Shown here piece by piece: positions 1 through 10,400 of a stretch of DNA of 64,000 nt. The DNA is taken from NCBI GenBank assembly GCA_934149405.1, contig CAKPEV010000002.1, forward strand, positions 1 through 64,000. Direction: 5' to 3'. Positions within the stretch are counted from its first letter, which is position 1. Each line of letters begins with the position of its first letter. Under the pieces are notes generated by a model. That model ran no database searches. It was not told where the DNA came from and worked only from the letters and a program-made list of their open reading frames with translations. The stretch comes from an uncultured Clostridia bacterium. GTDB taxonomy: Bacteria; Bacillota; Clostridia; TANB77; UBA1234. The position numbers and the translations under genes are program-made.

Positions 1-60
1 TTTTTAACATATTCACTCTCAACATAAAGTTAGCTAATCTCTGTGTAAATAAACTTACAG

Positions 61-558
61 CCTAGTGCAGGAGTACCACTGACGTATTATCAAAATAATG
101 GTACAGCACTAAAAAGTGTGGAAAAATTAAATAATGATTTCTTAGCTATTCCTTTTTCTTCAACAGAGCGAGATGTATTCAGGAAAAATGGTTTTTCACC
201 TTTTCTTACATTACATGAAGTATTTGATAATGAATACACTGTGATAGAAAGTGGAAGCCCAAAAGTACGTTCTATGAATTTTGAAGATATAAGTAGAATA
301 ACTAAAAATACTATAGCATCGAGACAATATGTTGGAAATGAAAAATATGACAAGCTTTTTGCTACAGGTGGAAATCATTATTGGATAGGATATACCGAAT
401 ATGCAAGTGGACTAAGTTATGTACGTGCTAATTGGCAGGGGGATATATTAGATGGAGGCTATTATAGCGAGTATGGCATTAGACCTGTCACTTCATTAAA
501 ATTAGATTTAAAGACCAAAGGAATGGATTTAGAGGGGGTCTGGCAATTAGAAATATAG
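61..558 (+). CDS. Silent alternative C-terminal cassette of the surface protein
   Basis: This open stretch has no start codon with a ribosome binding site and is preceded by a stop at 46-48, so it is probably not translated in this orientation. It begins with the SAGVPLTYY peptide also found in the expressed gene on the opposite strand. It then runs through a domain homologous to that gene's C-terminus: compare FSSTERDVFRKNGF with FNSTESMSYRKTGF, and YGIRPVTSLKL with AGIRPVVSLKQ. It ends 8 bases before a terminator shared with the expressed copy. I interpret it as a storage cassette that becomes the C-terminus after inversion. A GTG at 118 could be called as a start, but no ribosome binding site supports it. 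It contains no CGG codon, unlike the expressed cassette. The recombinase is not visible and may lie left of the window. Confidence 0.75.
   Translation, partial: PSAGVPLTYYQNNGTALKSVEKLNNDFLAIPFSSTERDVFRKNGFSPFLTLHEVFDNEYTVIESGSPKVRSMNFEDISRITKNTIASRQYVGNEKYDKLFATGGNHYWIGYTEYASGLSYVRANWQGDILDGGYYSEYGIRPVTSLKLDLKTKGMDLEGVWQLEI
63..89 (+). repeat. Left inverted repeat of the invertible cassette
   Basis: These 27 bases match the reverse complement of 1062-1088 at 26 of 27 positions. Both copies encode the same peptide, SAGVPLTYY, just before the two alternative C-terminal cassettes. Recombination between them would invert 63-1088 and swap which cassette is fused to the expressed gene. Confidence 0.85.
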
Positions 559-565
559 TAAAAAT

Positions 566-600
566 AAAGGCTTGTAGATAAATTTTTCTACAAGCCTTTT
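566..600. terminator. Bidirectional terminator between the two cassettes
   Basis: A 12-bp perfect stem (AAAGGCTTGTAG with CTACAAGCCTTT) has a T-rich tail on the right and an A-rich flank on the left. It can end the plus-strand cassette (stop at 558) and the minus-strand gene (stop at 603). Confidence 0.85.
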
Positions 601-602
601 GG

Positions 603-1904
603 CTATAATTGAATATTCCAAATACCATTTAAAGCATAACCATTTGTTTTTATGTGTTGTTTCAATGAAACAACAGGTCTAATTCCGTGCCTCATCTTTT
701 CCATAATAATCTACGACCTTTCCTCGCATCATATACATACGTAAGTTATATGACGCTGATGCAAAATAATAATTGGCTTCTACATAAAACAACTTATTCC
801 ATTTTCCACTCGATAAATTGTTTTTTGTTGAGAATTGTTCGTTCGTAATATTCATGACATCGCCCGAATCTAATGCTCTTACTTGCAATTTTTCTCCACT
901 TATATCAGTATATTTATTGACAAATACCTCTTCGAAAGAATTGAAAAACACAAAACCAGTTTTTCTATATGACATACTTTCTGTCGAATTGAATGGAATA
1001 TCTAAAAAACTATCTTTAAATTGTTTTTCACAAGCAAATGCATTTTTCCCGAGTATCATAGTAATACGTCAGCGGTACTCCTGCACTAACCAAATTCACT
1101 GTTCCAGGTGATGGATTTCCGTCTAAGTCAATATTCTTGCTAATTACACGCCATCCCTTTAATGTTGAGCCATTGACATTATCGTAATAAACTGGGTAAT
1201 TTACATAGTCCCCTATTTCTACCTTATCTGCTAACAATGGTAGTCCGGTCTACTGTGTTTGTCCATATTGCGTATAGGTTTATTGTTTGGTTTGCTCCAT
1301 TGAATACAGATGCTGGTACTATATCCCCTTGTTCATAGCTTGGTTTCGTTGCTCCTGCATTTGTGCTCCAGCCTAAAAAGTAAAATCCTTCCTTTTCTGG
1401 CACTGCTGTTGTTAAATTTAATGCCATTCCATAATGTCCTATTTGATCCTTTGGTGCTCCAGTTCCTCCATTTGCATTATATTTTATTATGTATTCTGTA
1501 TTGCCACCATCGTATATCGTTGATATATTATCGTATTTATCTTTGAATACCGCGTAAAATATGTTTGTGCTTGTTAGGTCTGGCAATGTCATTGTTTCTG
1601 TTTTTCCTTGTGTGTATGTTTTCCAAACACTATCATCCAATCTTGTTGCCCTATCTATCGGCGTTGTGCTGATATAGTATTTTATTTCTTCATCTGCACA
1701 AGTATCATCTTTTGCATATATTTGTATTGTTACTTCTTTTCTTTCTATGTAATTTACATCGTTTACTTCTGTTGCTCCAACAATAGCTATCCTGCCAAAT
1801 GGTGGAGTTACATCTACTTTTGTTTCTGTTGCATATGATGTGTTTCCAAATGCAAGTAAACAGGCACTCCCTAATATTAGTTTAGGTATTATATTTTTCT
1901 TCAT
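603..1904 (-). CDS. Secreted InlB-repeat surface protein with exchangeable C-terminus; needs three +1 shifts at CGG
   Basis: The start ATG at 1904 follows an AAAGGAG site and begins a signal peptide (MKKNIIPKLILG to SYA). An Ig-like segment (VTPPFGRIAI) and an InlB B-type repeat (YNANGGTGAP to INLYAIWT, residues about 145-215) follow. A domain starting LADKVEIGDYVNYPVYY then leads into the exchangeable cassette. Read strictly, the frame ends shortly after each of three CGG codons at 1247-1245, 1051-1049 and 687-685. Skipping the C each time gives one 432-residue protein: VDGLPLLADK, then YDTGKNAFAC, then EAGIRPVVSL. The third join is independently supported by the silent cassette, which reads YGIRPVTSL without any shift. 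No LPXTG signal was seen. The function is probably a surface-exposed, phase-variable protein; the ligand is unknown. A three-times broken pseudogene is possible but less likely, because all breaks share one rule. Confidence 0.8.
685..687 (-). other. +1 frameshift site CGG A (surface protein, third)
   Basis: The codon after GCA is CGG, followed by AAT TAG in frame. Skipping C gives GGA ATT AGA CCT (G I R P), matching the silent cassette. Confidence 0.85.
1049..1051 (-). other. +1 frameshift site CGG G (surface protein, second)
   Basis: After GAT ACT the codon is CGG and the frame ends in TGA seven codons later. Skipping C gives G K N A F A C E K and continues into the cassette. Confidence 0.8.
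1062..1088 (-). repeat. Right inverted repeat of the invertible cassette
   Basis: This is the partner of 63-89, with one mismatch. It lies inside the expressed gene and encodes the same SAGVPLTYY peptide, so inversion at this site preserves the reading frame. Confidence 0.85.
1245..1247 (-). other. +1 frameshift site CGG A (surface protein, first)
   Basis: After GTA GAC the codon is CGG and the frame ends in TAA eight codons later. Skipping C gives G L P L L A D K V E I G D Y and continues the protein. Confidence 0.85.
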
Positions 1905-1944
1905 TCGTTTTACTCCTTTCGAAGATTTAGTCTTATTCTCTTTT

Positions 1945-1972
1945 ATTATAATATAAATAAAGTTTGTGTCTA
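1945..1972 (-). promoter_or_regulatory. Promoter of the surface protein gene
   Basis: On the minus strand TAGACA (-35) and TATAAT (-10) are separated by 16 bases, about 40 bases upstream of the ATG. The same TAGACA-16-TATAAT layout precedes the first T4SS locus. Confidence 0.55.
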
Positions 1973-2078
1973 GTGTTATTAACTGTTGATTTTTAGTGTG
2001 TTTGGCTTATAATACTTTTTATTTCCTACGGAAACAAGTATCGTCAATTTCAAAAATGTGTTTATTAAATTTTGATTA

Positions 2079-2116
2079 CAAAAATGTTACAAACTTATTG
2101 AAGCTTGTAACATTTC
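2079..2116 (-). terminator. Terminator of the GH57 gene
   Basis: The hairpin arms AAATGTTACAAgc and gtTTGTAACATTT are followed on the minus strand by a short T run, 25 bases after the GH57 stop codon. Confidence 0.6.
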
Positions 2117-2140
2117 TCACTAATAATATTTTTTCAATTT

Positions 2141-3724
2141 TTATTTATATATCCTGTAGTCTAAGTCTGGAAAGATTAAATCTTTGAAGTGAATATCGTT
2201 TAAATATTCTTCGTTTATTTCGTCTTTGTCTATCATGTCCGCAAGTGCATTGAATCTTCCTATGTGGTCTTTTACTCTTTTATGTGCGTACTCTACCATT
2301 GTGTTCGTTGTTATTATGAATGGCCAGTCACTACTTTGTGCAAGTAATAATTCTCTTCCACATTGGTCAAGTGCCCTTTTTTGTAATGGATGCGGATTTT
2401 GATATGTGTTTGCTAAGTAATGCATTCTTTCTGCTGCTCTATGTAAATGTCTATAAATATAATCGTTTCCTGGGTTTAGCCATACTTCATTATATCCATG
2501 TGCTCCCCATGTTGATATTGCCGGTGCGCATTCCTGAACGTTTGGATATTTTTCTAAATATTCACTTGGTGTTATTAATTCAAATGTGTCTTGGTTGTGA
2601 TATATTTTTTTGAACAATACGTATAACCAATATGGCCCTTCGTACCACCAATGTCCGTACAATTCAGCATCGTATGGGCATGTTACTATTGGTGGAACTT
2701 TCATGTTTTTTGCAGCATTGCCTATTTGTTCTACTCTTGAATGCATAAAGTGGTCCGCTTGCATTTCTGCCACTGCTTTAGCTTTGCTATCGTTATAGTA
2801 TTGTTTTTCACAATCTTTACCTGTTATTCTGTGATATTTTATTCCTGTATCAACTCTATGTCCACTTTTTGATACGTATGGTTTTATATAATCCCAATCT
2901 AATTCATATCCTATATCTTTATAGAATTCTCTATAATTATAATCTCCTGGATATCCGCAAATAGAACTCCATACTTGTTTTGAGCTATCTAAATCTCTTC
3001 CAAATGCGACTAATCCATTTGGCGACATTATTGGTGCTAATGTTCCGTATAGTGGTTTTGGTTCTGCATATGTTATTCCATGAGTTTCTAGTATTACATA
3101 TTTTATTCCGTATTCTCTAAGCACTGGTTCTAACTCTGGTATGTATGCACATTCTGATAACCACATTCCTTTTGGGGCTCTTCCAAAGCGTTTTTTGTAT
3201 ACGTCTACACCTGTTGATATTTGTGCTTTTACCGCACATGGTTCCACATTTAGCAATGGTAAGAATCCATGTGTTGCTGGGCAACATATTATTTCTATTA
3301 CGCCTATATCTTGCAAGTGTTTGAATGCACTTACTATATCGCAATTTAATTTTCTTTTATATAATTTATAAAATTCTTTGAAGTTATAGAAATACATTTT
3401 TGCTAAGTCATTTAATTCTTTATTGTCTTTTGTTCTTCTGATTTCTTTTCCTGCTAAACGTATTCTTTCTAACAAATATTTTAGATATCTGTGTCTTAAT
3501 ATGTCATCATCAAGCATCGTTATTAATGGTGCTGTGATGTTCATTGTTACCCTAAATTTTACACCTTCGTCTACTAATCTTTGAAAGTATATTAAAAGAG
3601 GAATATAAGTTTCAGATATAGCTTCAAATAGCCATCTCTCCTCTATATATTCCTCACTCTCTGGATGTCTTACATACGGTAAATGCGCATGTAAGACAAT
3701 ATTTAAATATCCTTTTGGAGCCAT
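2141..3724 (-). CDS. GH57 family 1,4-alpha-glucan branching enzyme (DUF1957 type)
   Basis: The protein has 527 residues, a normal length for the family. It opens with GYLNIVLHAHLPYVRHPE, the GH57 N-terminal motif. Further family blocks are MNITAPL, CCPATHGFLPLL, the glutamate-containing WLSECAYIPELEPVL (catalytic nucleophile region) and the aspartate-containing CPYDAELYGHWWYEGP. GH57 proteins of this group make alpha-1,6 branches in glycogen-like polymers. The start ATG lies behind AGGAGGG, 10 bases after the DUF4912 gene, so the two are co-transcribed. The glycogen phosphorylase at 13970 lies on the other strand and may consume the product. All CGG triplets in the gene lie outside the reading frame. 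Confidence 0.85.
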   Translation of the reverse strand: MAPKGYLNIVLHAHLPYVRHPESEEYIEERWLFEAISETYIPLLIYFQRLVDEGVKFRVTMNITAPLITMLDDDILRHRYLKYLLERIRLAGKEIRRTKDNKELNDLAKMYFYNFKEFYKLYKRKLNCDIVSAFKHLQDIGVIEIICCPATHGFLPLLNVEPCAVKAQISTGVDVYKKRFGRAPKGMWLSECAYIPELEPVLREYGIKYVILETHGITYAEPKPLYGTLAPIMSPNGLVAFGRDLDSSKQVWSSICGYPGDYNYREFYKDIGYELDWDYIKPYVSKSGHRVDTGIKYHRITGKDCEKQYYNDSKAKAVAEMQADHFMHSRVEQIGNAAKNMKVPPIVTCPYDAELYGHWWYEGPYWLYVLFKKIYHNQDTFELITPSEYLEKYPNVQECAPAISTWGAHGYNEVWLNPGNDYIYRHLHRAAERMHYLANTYQNPHPLQKRALDQCGRELLLAQSSDWPFIITTNTMVEYAHKRVKDHIGRFNALADMIDKDEINEEYLNDIHFKDLIFPDLDYRIYK

Positions 3725-3734
3725 ACTTACCCTC

Positions 3735-4274
3735 CTATTTATTGTTATATCTACTTAATGAACTTACGCTATCATCTGCCGAGAAAGATAGTCCGTAATA
3801 GTCTTGTCGATTTCTAATATTGTTTTGTCTTGTACGATAAATCGTGAATTTGTCTACTGCATCCATTCTTATGCAGTTTCTATATATTATCTCTTCCGAA
3901 TCTTTATCACATACAGGCATACTTCTTGGAATTTTTACTTGATTTGATTCATATATACTAACAAATTCATTATTTGTTCTTCTTCCAAGTTCAACTTTGT
4001 AATTGCAATTTGCATCTTTTACATCTATATAATAACTCGTTGCAAATGGATCTATTTTCATCTCATATGAATAACCCATAGTTGTGTTTGTTATTTTTAG
4101 TATGGGTGTGCATATGTTGTAATCAACATGCTTATTGTTATCAAAGTTTTTGATTGTGTTATCTGAAACCTCCCAATACACATACATGCGTGTTGGAGAC
4201 TGTACAAGTAATCTTACAACTGTTTCATTATATTTAGTTGGTAAATCGTAATACTCATTCTTTGGTGTATACAA
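3735..4274 (-). CDS. DUF4912 domain protein, partner of GH57
   Basis: I place the start at TTG 4274 because a strong AAAGGAGG lies just upstream; the open frame extends further but has no ribosome binding site. The 179-residue product contains the DUF4912 core with RLLVQSPTRMYVYWEVS near the N-terminus, a DNA- or sugar-binding-like beta fold of unknown role. Established context: DUF4912 genes often neighbour GH57 branching enzymes in Clostridia. Its position directly before the GH57 gene fits this. No signal peptide is seen, so it is probably cytoplasmic. Confidence 0.75.
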   Translation of the reverse strand: MYTPKNEYYDLPTKYNETVVRLLVQSPTRMYVYWEVSDNTIKNFDNNKHVDYNICTPILKITNTTMGYSYEMKIDPFATSYYIDVKDANCNYKVELGRRTNNEFVSIYESNQVKIPRSMPVCDKDSEEIIYRNCIRMDAVDKFTIYRTRQNNIRNRQDYYGLSFSADDSVSSLSRYNNK

Positions 4275-4343
4275 TTTTGTACATCCTCCTTTTTTTCTTT
4301 CGTTTAAAGCTAATTTCTCTATATAAGATAATTCTACTAAAAT

Positions 4344-4394
4344 ATGATATCTTAACTTGAAAATTTTTTCAATAGTATTTGAAAATTTTTTCAA
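4344..4394 (-). promoter_or_regulatory. Promoter of the DUF4912-GH57 operon overlapped by paired 16-bp dyads
   Basis: On the minus strand TTGAAA (4372-4367) and TATCAT (4349-4344) are spaced by 17 bases. Two identical 16-bp dyads, TTGAAAATTTTTTCAA, lie at 4357-4372 and 4379-4394, 22 bp apart (two helix turns). One contains the -35 box. This geometry suggests a repressor or activator site, but the regulator is unknown. Confidence 0.5.
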
Positions 4395-4403
4395 ACATTT
4401 TTT

Positions 4404-4440
4404 AAGGACTTTGAGTGTTATTAAAACAGTCAAAGTCCTT
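4404..4440. other. Hairpin after the giant repeat gene
   Basis: An 11-bp perfect stem (AAGGACTTTGA with TCAAAGTCCTT) sits 4 bases beyond the stop of the giant gene. The minus-strand tail is A-rich rather than U-rich, so it is not a textbook intrinsic terminator, although it may stop or protect the transcript. Confidence 0.5.
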
Positions 4441-4443
4441 CTA

Positions 4444-7400
4444 TTATTTATTCAATTCTTTTAAATATCTCATTGCCAACTTTCTTGTTTTTCCGTCTTG
4501 AATTTTTGAAGTTAATGTTTCAAGTGTTCCTAATTGTTGTGTATTCATTATCTCTACTAAAGCTTCTAATTCTATTTCTTGCTCTAAAGTCAAATTAGTT
4601 ATCTTTGATAACAATTTCAATGCTTGTTTTGGCAATGTGTTTGCAATTATTACAATTACCGGTGCCGTCAATAGTTGTCTACTTTCTTCATTTTTAAAGT
4701 AATCATCTTTTAATGTGCTTCTAGCTTTATTGAAGTTGTTTATTATTAGTTTTTCATAAATCAATTTTATTTTTATTTTTATTAAATCTTCTTTATTTAA
4801 ACCTTTATTCTTCTTGCCTACATTTTCGTCAGCTCTCTCAATTGCACTTGTTACACATTCTATTTCTTTTTCTACTTTTCCTTTCTCGCAAATATACATT
4901 GCTTGTTCTGCTTCTGTTATTGCATTGTTTATAAAGTAGTCGGCGCTTAGTACAGCCCTTCTTTGTTGTAAATTACTAAAGTTGATGTCTTCTAATTCTG
5001 GCTCTGTAATAGCTTCATATATTTTCAATATGTTTCTTCCACTCTTGTCATTTTCTATTAATGAATTTAATTCGCTTTGCACAATTTGTTTTTCTTGATT
5101 CATCAATTCTGCAATTTCATTTTCCAAGCTATCATAATTTACGCTATTGCAATTCGATATTGCAAAATCTAACTTACTCATTATTTGTTTGTTACATTCA
5201 TTTATTTTTATTATTGCTGTTTTTTCAGCATTTGTAAGCGAAATATTTTTTGCTAATATCTTTAAATTGTCTTCCTCAAACTCAACCTCTTTTTCATCTT
5301 GTGTTTGTTTCTTTTGTTCTTCCTCTTTTTCCTCTTCTTGCTGTGCTTCTGCAACCAACTCTTTGTCTATGAATTTTTCGACTTCTGGATTATAATACGG
5401 CTTATTTTCTTCTTGCTTTTCTATTTCTCTTTCTTCTTTTGTGTATATTTGTGTTATCACATTTTCTGATACATTTTCTGATACAACGATGATACTTGGT
5501 TCATTATAACTAAACCTCCAAATTTCATTTGCATCATAAATTACTCTTGTTGTGTTTTTAGGCTCAAATCTTGTTCCGACTTGCACCTTTATTCTAGAAT
5601 CTTCTTTTATCGCTTTTCCGTCTTTTGTTCTATATTTTACAATTACTTGAACTTTCTTTTCTTGATATGTGACATTAATAATGTTATTTATGCTTCCGAC
5701 AGTTAATTTGACTGGTTCAACCATTGCGAATACCCATTTTTTATTGTTTTCGTCTATTATCTCATCTTTTATTTCTGGCACAAATTCTTTTCCAACTTCC
5801 ATTTGAATTATATCAGACTTGAATATATTATTGCCGTCCATATCTTTATATCTTATTGTTACCTCTGCCTTTGCAACTTCATATACCATCGAAACAATGT
5901 TTTGTCTTTCATCTTCCATTATTCTTATTGAATCTATATCTTTACTTATAAGTTCCCATTGAATACCGTCTTCATCCTTTACAAATTGTGCTGGTATCGG
6001 ATCAAACATTGTTCCTACTTGTAGTTGTTTTACATCGTCTGGTTTTATTTGTTTTCCATCTATTGTTTTGTATTTTATGACAGCATTACTATAAACAGCT
6101 TCATATGTCAATTCAAACAAGTTAGGTGATTCTAGCGCTCCTACAGGTATTTCTTTTATCTTTGACTCCTCCGGATTAATCTTTACAAACTTAAATAATC
6201 TAGATTGATCATCTGTCATTTTTTCATTTATATCAGGAGTATATTCGCTTCCAAGTTGAGCTTTTACTATAACGTCTTTTACTATTTGTTTACCTTGCAA
6301 GTTCACAAATCTCAATACCGTATCTACTTTTAATGGTATATATATTACTTCTATAATGTTTAAAGATTCGTCTTCTTTTACTTCGAGACTATTTGTGCTC
6401 TTTGCTTTATATTCCCAAACTCTTCCCTGGTAATCTTCTATGATATTTTCTACTTCCGGACTATATGAACTACCAATTTGAACAAGCTTTCTCTTTGGCG
6501 AACGTAGTCTGTTTCCGTATTCGTCATGATATTTATATGTTACCAAAGCTTTTTCTTCTTCATATGCTAGTACAATTACATTTTCTTTTTCATCGTGACC
6601 AACTTTTATACTTGGCTTACTGTTTGGATTATAAACCCATTTCACATTTTGATTATCTACTATTGTATCTATGATTTCAGCCTCGTATATACTTCCTATT
6701 TGTGCTTCCACAACTTTATCTTGTTTTACTGGTCTGCCTAATGGTTCTTGATATTTTATTACAACCTCTATTAGTGATGGTCTATATTTCAAATCTATAT
6801 AATTTTTCTTTTCGTCTCTTTCAACATATACAGACTCATTTTTTGATTTAAAGTTTCCAAATATTTTAGTTTCTTCTGCTAGTCCGTACAACCATTCTTT
6901 GTCTTCTTTGTCTATAATTGTGTTTTCTATCTTAGGTTTGAATGTTGTTCCGACTTGTTCTTTATATATAGTTTCATCTATGATATCATTGCCATTTTCT
7001 TCTTTATATCTGACTGCAACATTTACTTTTAATGGTTCATATTTTATATTAATAACATTTTGGTTTTCTTCTCTTTTTATTTTTAATTTTTCATCATATG
7101 AATCTGGCAATTTCCAACCAAGTTTTGTTTTTTCGTCTATTATTTCTTTCACCGGATTTGGTCTATAAACACTTCCTATTTGTGCTTTTTCAATTGTATC
7201 TTTCTTTATTCCTTCATTTAATATACTGAAATATTTTAATGTTACGCCAACCATTTCTTTGCTATACCAGATCTTAACTATATTTTGTTCTTGGTTCTCA
7301 TTCGTTATTATCTTTTCCTTATCTACACGATTTAAGACCCATGCTTTTTCTTCTTCATCAATATAATTGTTTTCATACGGTATAACAAATATCTCCCCAA

Positions 7401-10400
7401 CTTGTTTTGAAAATACATTTTCTTTTGCTATTAAACTTCCTTCTTCATCAACTAAATGTACTTTTATATCACTCATCAATTTTGTGAATGTGATTTTTAT
7501 TTCATTTTCTTTTTCATTTTCTTTAACAATTATCTTTTCAGCGGATACTTTATTGTATACCCATATTTTATTTTCTTTATCTGTTAGTCTCTCTATTTTT
7601 TCTGGCACAAACGTTTTACCAGCTTGTAGCTTTATCACTTTTTCTTCTACAATATCTTCATCGTTTTCATTCACAAATCTCATGTGTATATTAGAGATCA
7701 ATGGTTCATATGTTGCTACTGCATTATTTTCTTTTTCTTCAACATATTTATTATCTATTTTTATCGAGCGATATTTCCAAACAAGTCCAATATCATCTGC
7801 AAATTTAAGGATTGGATCTATTCTTATTTCTTTTCCTATTTGCACATCTTTTACAGAGTCTTCTCTTATTTTTTGATTATCTTGATTTTGATATTTTAAC
7901 CTAACTTTTGATGTATCTTGTTCGTAATTCAACACTATTATATTTTCTTGCTCATTTTCTTTTGTTACTATTGATATGTTTTCATCACCTATATATTTCC
8001 AACGCCATTTATTTGAATCTAACACTTTGTTTTGTATGTTAGGAATGTATATTCCTCCAAGACGCACCGTTGTTATAATATTATCTATTATAGGTTTACC
8101 TGATTTTATATCTATGTGTTTTACCAACACTTTTGCTTTAACTTCACCATATATCAATTTTATATAGTTGTTATTCTCTTTTACGATTAGGTTTTTAGGC
8201 TCACTAGATTCTATCATCCAACGTTGACCCTTGTCATCGGTTATTCTTTCAAATATTTTAGTTTCTAACTTGGCACCTATTTGCCAATCTACATCTTGAT
8301 CTGCCTTTAATTTGTTATTATAAGCATCATAAAAAGCTAAAGTGACTTTCGCATTTTCCTTGTCATAATATATTGAGAATACATTTTCTTCTTCATATCT
8401 CTTGGCAACAAATTCTTCTATCTTGTCTAAATCTATTCTCCATCGCTTGCCATCATTTGATGTGAATTTTTCTATTGGTCTATCTTTATACGTTGAACCA
8501 ACTTGCATTGTTTTCTTCTTCGGCTCCATTAATTCATTTGATTCTGAATCCATATATTTTATTGTGATTGTTGTCATTAATGGTTCATATTTTAAAATTA
8601 TAACATTTTCAACTTCTAGACTTTTTACAACGATTTTTCCTCCATTGTCAACGCATTTCCACATCTTTTGATAATTATCTGTAATTTCATCTAAACTTTC
8701 TGAGTTAAACATCTCACCAACTTGTGCACTTTCTATTTTGTCACTTTTAATTGGTCTATTTTCCAAGTTCATAAATTTAATTGTGATATTTGCCAAAATA
8801 GGTTTATATATTGCTTCTAAAATATTATTTTCTTTTTCTGGCTTTACTACTATTTCTTTATTTTTTTGTTCAGTCTTAATCTTCCATTCTCTACATTGAT
8901 AATCTGTAAGTTCATCATCAAAACTGTACGAAAAACTTTTCCCTATTTGCACTAATTCTATTTTATCATCAGCTAGCTTTATGCCAGATTCATTTTTCAT
9001 TGTTATTGTTACTGGCACTTTTGCTTCTGTATAGTACAAATCCACTTCATTTAGCACATTTGGTTTTGCTAAAATATTTATATCTGTCCCTTCTACATAG
9101 TTCCAGCCTAAGCCTTCCTTACTAAGCAAATATTTTGGAACATCTATTAAATACTTTTTGTTAGCAGCCACTGTACTTCTTTTGCTTTCAGCAAGTTCTT
9201 CGTTTGTATTTTTATTTAAATATCTAATTAATATATCTGTTCTTTCAATATCATACACCAATATAACTTTGTTTTTATCTTCACTATCTTTGGCTATAAG
9301 TTTTGAAGGTCTTGAAAATTTCAAGTGCCATTCGTCTTTGTCATTTGCTATTATTGTTTTTTTGCTTTCAAAATCATATGTTTCTCCAACCTGAATTATT
9401 TCCTGTTTATCATCAGCAATTTTTTTGCCTTCTCTGTTTATAAATGAAAAATGTACTCTCGTAAATCTTTCAACATATTTAAGAGTTATTATATTTAAAT
9501 TTGGATCATTATTAACTATTAAAGGATCCACCCTTACTTGTTCGGCTCTCCACTCTTTTCCGTTAACATCGTTTATTATCGGAATTATTTCCGGTGTAAA
9601 ATTTGAATTAGGAAATAGGTTTCCTATCTTGTTTTCTTTTAATATTTCGTTTTTTGAATTAACGTATCGCACTGTCACATATGTAGAACCCGGAAGCGAT
9701 GTTCCACCTTCAATGTATCCGCTATCTTTTTTAGATTCGAACCCATAAGATGTTTCTTTCATAGATTCTAATGTAAAATTCAAGCTAGTTCCGTTATACA
9801 TGCATACTGATGTGCTTGGTTCTTTCGGTATATATACATACACTTCAACACTAGGGATTGGCAACTTGTCTGTTTCTGCTTCGTCCGTATCATGATATAG
9901 ATATGCAAGTAGATTTGGAACTCGTCCAGCATCTATAAAGGTTTCTTTTCTTATTATTGCTGTTGGAGCATTAACATTAAAATCTGCAATAGATTGACGC
10001 TTTACACTTTCTCCTTTTTCGTCTGTGTATTCTAGCTTCGTTCCAATTCTAGTCAAATCTTCTATTATGTTTTCTGATATTTTATATTTATAATCTCTAC
10101 CTAAATTGTCTTCCAATGATATATATAATTTTTCTTCAAATTCTTTTGGATCAGATAAGAATTTATATCTATAAGCTATCGGAATTATTACATCATCTTG
10201 TTCTAATCCTTCTCTTATTACACTTGTTGTTGGATTAACCAATTCAATATTTAAAGATTTTATTACCTCGTTTATGTATCCACTATAATCTTCTGCAACA
10301 TGTTCTGTTCTTCTTAATGATTTTGCCACATCATCAATTATCATTTTTACTTCTACAGAATTCTTTTTCATTTCTGAATAAGATGTGTACTCATATTGTT

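Noticed and set aside
1..60. Start of a recombinase gene on the minus strand
   Set aside because: A short frame is open to the window edge but is too brief to identify and has no clear start.
4404..4440. Intrinsic terminator of the giant gene
   Set aside because: The stem is good, but the minus-strand tail is A-rich rather than U-rich. I list it only as a hairpin.
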